Positions 56,301 to 64,000 of a stretch of DNA of 64,000 nt are shown here, piece after piece. The position numbers and the translations under genes are program-made. The stretch's first letter is position 1. Each line of letters opens with the position of its first letter. The stretch is from Hypomesus transpacificus. Lineage: Eukaryota; Chordata; Actinopteri; Osmeriformes; Osmeridae. Location: assembly GCF_021917145.1 (NCBI RefSeq), contig NC_061082.1, forward strand, positions 17,713,462 to 17,777,461, given 5' to 3'. The notes beneath the pieces are model-generated. The model was not told where the DNA came from. It did not search any database and was given only the letters and a program-made list of their open reading frames with translations.

Positions 56301-57069
56301 GGTGATGTAAGTTAATAGATAGATAACCGAATGTTTGATGTACTCAGCTGTCCCTGTTGGATTGAGCTGATTGAGAGATGGGCTGGTCAGTGTAGAAATG
56401 GTTTATACCCGAAGACGTCTGTCCTTAACCACTGATCAGTTAACAATAATTGAAGATGATGATTACTTTTGAACTTTTATACTGTTTGGAATGCTCTGAA
56501 TATAATAAACAATGTTTGATCTATACCCTGCTATATTAAGCTCATGAGAACATAATCCTTCCTCTTCACACCCATGGACAGAAAAGCCAGGTGACTGATC
56601 TGGAACATCTATCTCCCTTGGAGAAGACTTTGATTGCAATATGAACACGTTGATTTAGAGCTAGTGTTAGATCAATTTGGAGCTAAGATGACAGCTAACT
56701 CATCGAATCGTTTGTGGTCAGTCACTCACGTAGTTGTATGGTTTTGATTTTGTGCTCGGAAACCTGTAGGTCATAGCTGAACACTGAATGTTCACTTGGC
56801 CTGCAAAATGTCTGTAACGTTAAAAGTTAGGATAGGCAAGTTTTGTAAACCTAGTGTTACCCAGTGTAATAATTTATATAGATGTTTGTTATTTTATGGA
56901 TGCGTTAATTATTACTGTATATGGTTTATGGGTAACAAGCACTACATAAGCATGTAACTGCTGGACATATTGACTACTTTTGGATTCGACAACATGTTTA
57001 GATGTCCCTTTTTGAATACTGAAAGGTAAACAGCATCATCCCTTACTTATATTTTTTGGATACTTTGCA
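56301..57069. other. Spacer between receptor units
   Basis: Its right end (56,945-57,040) matches 53,000-53,095 (TAAGCATGTAACTGCTGGAC, then ACAACATGTTTAGATGTCCC), marking the unit border. No gene recognised. Confidence 0.65.
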
Positions 57070-57713
57070 TCATGTAAAGAAAATATTGTTGGATAAAATC
57101 ATGAAAATTCAGACCCTGACCACTTAAAGGAGTAAGTACAGACAGAGGTGATTCTAGGTTTTACTAAATCTGGGGGTGCAAAGGGTAGTGAATACTTTGT
57201 ATTTGCTTACAAAAACATGCTCAAAACTAATACTAGGTCTTAAAATGTCAAATTAATTATTAGAGTACAACAAACCATGATAGAACATAAAACTCTGACA
57301 TGACTGAACTATATTTTAAATACATTTAATTGTTTTTTACATTAATTAGAAAATGTAAATGTATTCATCCAAAAAGCAGCAAATGCACTCCCTGCATCCG
57401 CTGTAAAATTGCAGTCAGTACAGGTACTATTTTAATAACAAATATAAAGTAAGGCTATGAATTTGGGAATTTTAATGTTTCAGACTTGCAGGGTTACATT
57501 AAAATACAATGACAGAAATTACACAATTATCTTTACCAGCGTCCAGTTTTTTACGTGAAGCAAAGCACATTTGAACGTCAAAATAAAGTATTTCAGTCAA
57601 CAGTCAACCCCAACATCAATGCTACAACAAAAATGCAATGTTTATTCTATAACATACATCCGAGTGTCGAATAAAGTTTCTTCATATTTACCAAACCTTA
57701 TATTTTGATGCCA
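57070..57713. repeat. Duplicated receptor 3' flank, copy 2
   Basis: Partner of 54,369-55,005. It carries an extra insertion of about 170 bp near 57,155-57,275 (TTCTAGGTTTTACTAAATCT...). Confidence 0.85.
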
Positions 57714-58163
57714 TTAACAAATCTGTTTTTTCCTTTTCAAACATGATGGAAGTATTTTGTTACGAATTTGAGTCAGTGTAAAACCATACATGACAGGGTT
57801 GACTATTGGAGGAACTATAATCATTTCTGTAGACAAGAAATTCTGAAGACTTTGTGGTAAATCTGATGAGCCATATCACATATACATGACATCAAATAAA
57901 ACAGCAATGACGACATTGAATAAAACCATTAAATGTGGAACACAAGTTCTCATGAACTTTTCTCTGTTCTCCAAGGACCCAATGCCCTTCGAGGTGTCCA
58001 ATATCACCTGATAATGGACCTCTGCTGCGCGTCGGACGGTTCACGCCTCTGCATCGCCCATTATCAGGTGCTATTGGACACCTCGAAGGGCATTATCCCT
58101 TACATACTGTATGTCATTAAACCTAGAAAGTGTAAACTCTATTAGAAATTTCACATTTTCCAT
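57714..58163 (-). pseudogene. Odorant receptor, internally deleted
   Basis: The first 14 codons or so (from ATG at 58,163) and the last 85 or so codons (57,714-57,978) match the receptor at 55,006. The middle, helices 1 to 5, is gone and replaced by a palindromic element of about 120 bp. In addition CGA has become TGA in frame at 57,876-57,878. It cannot make a receptor. Confidence 0.93.
57979..58101. mobile_element. Small palindromic MITE, copy 2, inside receptor pseudogene
   Basis: The left AATGCCCTTCGAGGTGTCCA (then ATA.CACCTGATAATGG) and right arms are inverted copies of about 38 bp around a GC-rich centre (GTCGGACGGTTCACGCCTCT). The full terminal motif, TAAGGGATAATGCCC, is kept only on the right. 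It shares its ends with the element at 53,907. Confidence 0.85.
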
Positions 58164-58379
58164 TCCAAGGGAACACCAAATTATCTGTAAAATAAAACAC
58201 AACTTGTCATCTCTGTCACTGTTAAGAACCTTGATAGTCTTATTTACACTAAATAATATGACTAAATAAGATATTCCAAGCTAACTTAAACTGAACACTT
58301 TTCCAAGTGTGCATATTAAGTCTACTGTGTAGTTCCATGAAAAGTTCTCCCCCTTGTGAAGATCAGTGTGTCTCTCTAG

Positions 58380-58442
58380 TCTCTAATCGTATAAACACAT
58401 GTTCGGGTTGTTATGGGATTGAAGGTGTCCAATCAGTGATTT
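58380..58442 (-). promoter_or_regulatory. Shared receptor promoter block (pseudogene at 57,714)
   Basis: GGGATTGAAGGTGTCCAATC (plus, from 58,415) is 252 bp before the old start codon and differs from the block at 52,815 by one base. The promoter has outlived the gene. Confidence 0.6.
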
Positions 58443-58449
58443 CCATTTA

Positions 58450-58651
58450 GGCAGTACTGAGCCTATGCAGGTCACGAAAAATGATCCAAAGACTCATACC
58501 CGGCAGATGAACGAATCATTGATCCGAAGACTCGGTTGTCAGAAGAACGAATCATTGATCCGAAGACTCGATTGTCAGAAGAACGAAACATTGATCCGAA
58601 GACACGGTTGGGAGCTTTGGATCGTTTTTCACGTTACCTGCATAGGCATGT
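58450..58651. mobile_element. MITE with internal 36-bp tandem repeat
   Basis: The ends GCCTATGCAGGTCACGAAAA and (inverted) GCCTATGCAGGTAACGTGAA extend to ATGATCCAAAG / CTTTGGATCG, arms of about 31 bp. Inside, three units of 36 bp of the type GAATCATTGATCCGAAGACT repeat (58,508-58,612). Confidence 0.82.
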
Positions 58652-58974
58652 TAAGTTAAGTTCCAGAGAAAAACATTTATTTGGTTCAATCTAGCAGCAA
58701 CCGTGTCTGGAGGTTCCCCTCAAAGCAGAGCATAGGATTGAAAATTTGCCTCTGAGTAGAAATGGTCACAAAAATGTAACATTGTTAAAAAGTTAATAGG
58801 CATTCTTATCCAAGGTTGCTTTAGAAAAATATAGTGGATAATATGTGATAATTGAGATGCACCATATTGATCAATGTTAATACATGAGTTATCTTACATG
58901 TCATCTAATGTGTGGTGGATGAGTGTCTAAAATCCAATTGCGTTGAGGATTTTTATGTAAATATTTACAACGTT

Positions 58975-59050
58975 GTACTTGTTTTAAGGAAAAGTTTAAT
59001 AAGCAGCAGGTCTTGTTTATCTTTAGTTTCCATGGTGCAAATATAAATCT
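58975..59050. repeat. Partial copy C of receptor flank
   Basis: Matches 50,415-50,490 (TTAAGGAAAAGTTTAATAAG). It then diverges, so only the edge of the unit is kept. Confidence 0.7.
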
Positions 59051-59115
59051 AATTTTTCCAGAAGAATTAAAATATTACACCTGTTAGAGACTCTGCCATG
59101 ATTGTAGCCAATATC

Positions 59116-60034
59116 TAGCCTGGTCCTAACCAGACCCTCGTACATTTCATTTGTACAGAGGGTCTGGGATCGCTCCATTGACAAACGTTAACTTCCTTGA
59201 AGGCGGGTCCTCTGTTGAAGTTTAAAACTATTGGATCTGCCCAGAGCCACTCTGATTTGCCATAACCAATCGCAAGCGTTTTCCTTAGCCAACTTCTTCG
59301 CCACTACTGTAACGGAGCTAGCTGCCGTAGCTGGAAAATCAAACTTTTCCCGAACCCCGTGGGGAGGAGGGCCACAACATCATGGCCACCAACAAAACTC
59401 AGCAAGGAATGTTCTTGCTCCGGCTTTAACCTATGGATATTCGGCAGTGTAGCCACAACCGCAGAATAGCTTCGCTCGCATCTTTCTCCGCCGCCATTAC
59501 TGAACTACTCAAACTAGTGCACGACATTACATTTACATTACATTACATGTATTCATTTAGCAGATGCTTTTATCCAAAGCGACTTCCAAGAGAGAGCTTT
59601 ACAAAAGAGCATAGGTCACTGATCATAACAACGAGATAGTCCCAAACATTGCAAGTAGCCAAAACATGAAGCATACATTGTGAAAAAGCTAAACAAGTGC
59701 CAAAAGGGAAGACCCATAAGAGCATGCAGTTATACAAGTTACAAATTAAAACAACATGAACCACAAAAGTGCAGGACTGTACCTGTAGAAGAACAATCAA
59801 CAGTAAAATATTTCCCAGCAAGTACAAGACTTAACTTCGTTATATCTAACCTAAAAGAGCAACAAGTCACTCGTCACACATTAACGTCATCGTTCTCTGC
59901 CACTCCCTCTGTTCGCTGATTGGACCTACAAAAAATTTGTTTCTGAAAACCGAATTCAAAGTCAAACTCCCAGACCTAGTACGGAAGCAAAATCCAAATT
60001 GAGCGGAAGTACGTAGGAGGGCAGAGCCAGGCTA
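59116..60034. mobile_element. DNA transposon with 9-bp TSD, 919 bp
   Basis: The ends TAGCCTGGTCCTAAC and (inverted) TAGCCTGGCTCTGCC pair, flanked by exact GCCAATATC at 59,107-59,115 and 60,035-60,043. A nested LINE tail fills the middle. No transposase frame is seen. The 9-bp duplication is unlike hAT; the superfamily is left open. Confidence 0.85.
59525..59880 (-). mobile_element. LINE 3' end nested in the 919-bp element
   Basis: Read on minus, AATGTATGCTTCATGTTTTG, GATCAGTGACCTATGC and the AGTCGCTTTGGATAAAAGC tail match 13,140-13,290 closely. Confidence 0.8.
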
Positions 60035-60043
60035 GCCAATATC

Positions 60044-61512
60044 TGCTACAGCTTATATTTTATATATAAAATACTTAAGTATTTATAAAGTCTGATAATT
60101 GAGAAGCATAATAGTACATTATACTTTACAATTTTACAATAACTGCAGTCTAGAGCATTTGTAATAATTTTGTTAGTAGTTAACAAATATAATTATTAAA
60201 TAATTGTACATAAAAATATTACCACGCATGCAGTATCTCATGCATTATCTGTATGAAACACTGATAGAAAGTGTTTTCTGTAAATATATACAATAACGTT
60301 CAAAACCTTACTCATTATTTATAATTGAATGACATTTTCATAATGTTTCACAAGACTTTTACTCAGATCTATGTACATTTTGGGTCATAAAGAAGACTTT
60401 GGTCGATCTGTTTGACTTATATCATTAATTTATATCAAATTTATAACTTATCTGGTACAGATGCAGACACAAAACTCTAGCGTACAGGTATTTAGCAAAT
60501 CATTTCTGTATAATTCTAAAATAAATTTAAAGTACACATGAAGAGGTATACACAAGCAATCTTCAATATGCCCAGTTTTATCAGGTTCATAACAAGCCTC
60601 AAAGCCGTGAGAGGCTTCACTGAGGTCAGCAAATTCTATAAAATGAACTGGCAGAGAGCACAAGGCAGGTTATACACAAGCACAACACTAATGAACAATG
60701 CAGGACGTGTGCGGCAGGTTGGAGCAGCAAGGCCAGAGAAGCAGGTGAAAGGTAAAATCCGGACCAGAACAGACCTGGAATACAGGCAAAAACAAGTGAC
60801 AGGCAACAGAGAAACGGAGGAGCAGAGGTCAAGAGGACATACCAGCCAAACAATCAACTGACAATTTTAACATCCATCCCTAACCCCAAAGTCAATGATA
60901 CCGCAAACAAATATTTTTCACTATAGAATAATTATATCCCAGCGAACCAAATTATGTTTAAGGACGTGACCTCAATGTTAATTTTTTCTCCACAAAGTCC
61001 TGGTTAAGTACCTGTGGTACGCTGATGAACGTTACATCCCAAGTCTATTCAGAATAGAAATGTGGGGGCCTCTGATTGTCCTAAAACTTGCCTGAATGTA
61101 CACATTCACATCTTCTATTGGTACTGTAAGTGACTTTATGAGGATTTACATAAAATAACGTTTAAATTGAGATGTCTTCATGTACAATAAACATAACAAG
61201 GTCATTTGTAACATTCCCACAAGGTCTTTCACAGCCTGTTTTGGACATTCTAGGTACAATCATAACATTCCCTAGTCACATATTATGAGTATACCAATAA
61301 TGTAACTATACCGCCCAGAAAAGGTGACATCCAAAACCTCAGAAAGACCTTAGGGGAACGTAATTCATTTACCTAGAACGTCACAAACAGGTTGTGAAAT
61401 TCAGTACCTCTAAGACCATACGGGAACGTCACAAATAGCTGATATGTAAATATTTTCTTTTTTCTTCTCAGTCTTTTTTAGCTCCTTAAGCAGATGAACT
61501 TGAAACACGTAG
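60044..61512. other. Non-coding DNA 3' of receptor at 61,513
   Basis: AT-rich. The frame at 60,538-60,861 has no recognised domain and I do not call it. Confidence 0.5.
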
Positions 61513-62451
61513 TCATTTATTTTGCAAATATTTATGCAGGACTTGGTTACGAATTTGACTTAGTGTAAGACCGTAAATGAGGGGGTTAAATAATGGAGGA
61601 CCTATTATGATTTCTAGAGCCAAGAGGTTCTGAAAGCTTTGAGGGAAATCTGAGGAGCCATATCGCATATACATAGCATCAAATAGAGAAGCAATTGAGA
61701 TATTAAACAACGCTAGTAAATGTGGCACGCAGGTCTTCATGAACTTTCCTCTGTTTGCTAAGGACTTAAAACAGCATCTGGTCAATTGCACATAGGAGCA
61801 AAAAATGAAAACACCAAGAAATATATAGAACAATATGATCACATATGCAATTACATTCCCTGGTGTGGTTGACGTTACCCAATTGGTTGCAGCACATGAG
61901 AGTTTAGCTACCATCCAGTTAGCACAGTAGAGTTTTTTTATGTTTGAGCCACACAACTTCAATCTGGAAGTAAATATTGTACTAGCAGATAAAAGACCCA
62001 AAGGAGCAAGCCAGGAGAAACAGACTAACTGAGCGACCCTCTGCCTGGTCATAACAGATGAATGCTCTAATGGTCTACAGATTGCCATTAACCTGTCATA
62101 TGCCATCACTGCTAAAAAACAAATGTCACTGCACACAGAAGTGTATATTACCAAACCTTGAAGCAGGCATCCTGTATAAGAGATACCCCAATGATGAGAC
62201 AGTAGATCCAGAAGGAATTTGGGATAGAATCCTGCAGTACCAAACAGGCCATTGATGCACAAATTACAAATAAAGATGTACATTGGCTCATAGAGGTTTC
62301 TATCCATGGCGATAGTAACAACGACAACAACATTTACCATAATAATAACACAATAACACAATAAAGTGAGACAGAAGAATGTTAGTTTGTAGTCTAATAT
62401 CTCATCAAACCCAGACAGAGTAAACTCTATAACAGATGACACATTGTCCAT
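61513..62451 (-). CDS. Odorant receptor, fish type I, 312 residues, DRL variant
   Basis: Intact single-exon receptor. The ATG at 62,451 (MDNVSS, glycosylation site) aligns with its relatives. An in-frame Met 21 codons upstream is unlikely, because its extra residues have no counterpart. RNLYEPMYIF, GTAGFYPKFL, KFMKTCVPHL and PPLFNPLIYG are kept. The motif after helix 3 reads MAYDRLMAICRP instead of MAYDRYVAICRP, so the Tyr of DRY is Leu at residue 121. As nothing else is broken this looks like a working but altered receptor. Confidence 0.94.
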   Translation of the reverse strand: MDNVSSVIEFTLSGFDEILDYKLTFFCLTLLCYCVIIMVNVVVVVTIAMDRNLYEPMYIFICNLCINGLFGTAGFYPKFLLDLLSHHWGISYTGCLLQGLVIYTSVCSDICFLAVMAYDRLMAICRPLEHSSVMTRQRVAQLVCFSWLAPLGLLSASTIFTSRLKLCGSNIKKLYCANWMVAKLSCAATNWVTSTTPGNVIAYVIILFYIFLGVFIFCSYVQLTRCCFKSLANRGKFMKTCVPHLLALFNISIASLFDAMYMRYGSSDFPQSFQNLLALEIIIGPPLFNPLIYGLTLSQIRNQVLHKYLQNK

Positions 62452-62635
62452 TATAAGAGAAAACTCAATATTTGGTAAAATTAGAAAACGGATTCCATGT
62501 GTTATCTCTCTCACTTAATCTACATTCACAAAATATTATTAACTTAGAATTTAATGTATGCAAACAGAAATATTATTTGCCCTGAAATAATAAAACAGGT
62601 ATATCATTATGTTAAGCCTGTGCTGTGCATATCCA

Positions 62636-62752
62636 GCCACTGCTCTCACTCGTTCCTGACTCCCAATTTATTCTCTTTCTAGTCAAAGTAACACATGATC
62701 ATGTTGTTCTGGGATTCAAAGTGTCCTTGCAGTGATTTGAGCGTCCGCCATC
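62636..62752 (-). promoter_or_regulatory. Shared receptor promoter block (receptor at 61,513)
   Basis: GGGATTCAAAGTGTCC (plus, from 62,711), 260 bp before the start, matches the other receptor blocks. CTCTCACTCGTTCCTGACTC (62,645) corresponds to the downstream block, and GAATAAATT (minus) lies between them. Confidence 0.55.
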
Positions 62753-63237
62753 TTCAGTGTAGCCTAAGAAACAACCCAGTAGTATGATAGTATTGCAAGA
62801 ACATTGACCTAAACTGGATACAGAAAAACATACAATATGCAGTACCGTGCAATAGTCTAAGGCACAAATGAAGCAAAAAAAGTCAAGCGAAAATGCTTTA
62901 AGAAAATAATTAAATGAAAAGACTAAACAAAAGTTTCTCAAAAAAGCCCTTTTATACTGCCACACAAATACAGAAGACAAAATATATATTTAAGAAAATG
63001 TTTAATCTTGTGTGGAATACTTTTGCACAGTACTGCACATTCTATAAGAGCTTACAAGGTGATGGTTGTGTGTCCTAAAACGGTATTATAGCAAGTAAAT
63101 TGGGCATAAGAAAGTTCTTTATTTAACAACATAATCATCTGTACATGATGGATGGAGAGGATGTAATACAATTGGATTGGCCAATGCATAAATTGTAGTA
63201 TGGACACAAATTTAGAGACACTTTATTGTAGCTCTCC

Positions 63238-63330
63238 CTTATTTACGTGTATTCATTTAGCAGACACTTTTATCTAAAGCGACTTCCAAGAGAGATTTTT
63301 TTACAAGGCAAAAAATATACATTAATGTTT
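63238..63330 (-). mobile_element. LINE tail fragment
   Basis: TTCATTTAGCAGACACTTTT then AAAGCGACTTCCAAGAGAG, the inverted tail seen at 59,550. Confidence 0.7.
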
Positions 63331-63499
63331 TATACCAAATGTGACAACATAGTGATATGATATGAAAATGCAATAAGTGATAAAACCTAATGAAACAAAT
63401 ATAGTTTTGTCTCATACAATAGTGTTTGTACAAGACTGCAACATCTATGTCTCAGATTTCAAGTCATGTCCTTGCATAAACAACAAAAGGAAAACAGGG

Positions 63500-64000
63500 A
63501 GATTTGTGTAATGCCTTGCATCTGAAGTCCCAGGACTGTCTGGTAAACCAAACGTAAAAAAAAAACATGATACAACGCCAAACATTTACACAAACAGTCC
63601 TGCAACATGTTATGCTGTACAACAGATTCAATTACCTCCTCTGCCCACTCCAAACACAGACTGGAATGTAGTGTGTCAACAGCGAGCTGGCTCACAGGCC
63701 AAGAACATGAGCCTATGGTGTTGTGCATGATGCTAGAACCAGGAAGTGGGCTAGTAGGATAGTGGCAAACCCTTTACACGCGGCTCACTTCTGAATTTTT
63801 TTCCCCCTTAAGACCATGACAATGTCACCCCTTACTTTGGACATGTCGTCGTGACAGGACTGTGCAATGTCTAGCAGTAAATCATGATTTGTTAACTTAT
63901 CATATGCTTTCCTATTTTATTGTTGTTACTTAATTGTTATTTATTCCACATTGTCTTTCCTTTGACTTTACTCCGCTATTTTTTGTTTTACATTGCTGTA
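63500..64000. repeat. Start of another receptor-flank copy at window edge
   Basis: GCATCTGAAGTCCCAGGAC (63,516) matches 54,281, and GTGCAATGTCTAGCAGTAAA + TCATGAT (63,864) resembles 54,763-54,780, in the same order and orientation. In the unit at 54,281 the receptor stop codon lies about 725 bp to the right. Confidence 0.55.

Noticed and set aside
60538-60861. 107-codon plus-strand frame
   Set aside because: No recognisable domain, low-complexity Gln/Arg/Glu end and no splice signals of note.
62452-62514. Upstream Met as start of the receptor at 61,513
   Set aside because: The 21 extra residues have no counterpart in its relatives, whose start aligns with the ATG at 62,451.

Overview
The window is nuclear DNA of a ray-finned (teleost) fish. 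Genes are intron-split with GT/AG borders, microsatellites and minisatellites are dense, and there is a tRNA-derived SINE whose tail (…GCGTCTGCTAAATGAC…) is common in teleosts. Non-LTR retrotransposon and hAT-like debris and a tandem cluster of fish-type odorant receptors also point to a teleost. No operons, CRISPR arrays or prokaryotic genes are present. The species cannot be named from the sequence alone.

Left part (1-34,000): one recognisable gene, lypd6b, on the minus strand. It encodes a Ly6/uPAR, GPI-anchored protein in four coding exons (10,501-11,701). A possible untranslated first exon and promoter lie about 19 kb upstream, at 30,840-30,990. The rest is intron or intergenic DNA with many simple repeats. 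These include 22 almost identical 80-bp units (5,541-7,294), a CTC trinucleotide tract, a 20-bp repeat, a 1.3-kb CTCCAG-type minisatellite and runs of up to 42 identical G or C bases.

Middle part (34,000-49,100): a 5'-truncated LINE reverse transcriptase and a broken odorant-receptor tail come first. Next is a decayed aerolysin-like gene split by a 191-bp hAT-type element with a perfect 8-bp target duplication. Then comes a multi-exon minus-strand gene whose exon phases join without conflict from 48,722 to 40,766. Its predicted product has two short N-terminal repeats, a B-box zinc-binding region, three fibronectin III domains and an unusual acidic tail of 17-residue repeats. Its introns hold nested transposons, among them a 3.1-kb CACTG-ended element carrying a hAT-like insertion.

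Right part (49,500-64,000): a tandem array of minus-strand, single-exon odorant receptors. Three are intact (51,637, 55,006, 61,513) and one is broken (57,714). They share a conserved block about 240-310 bp upstream of each start, probably a common promoter element. Duplicated flanking DNA shows how the array grew, and the right edge resembles the 3' flank of a further receptor just outside the window.
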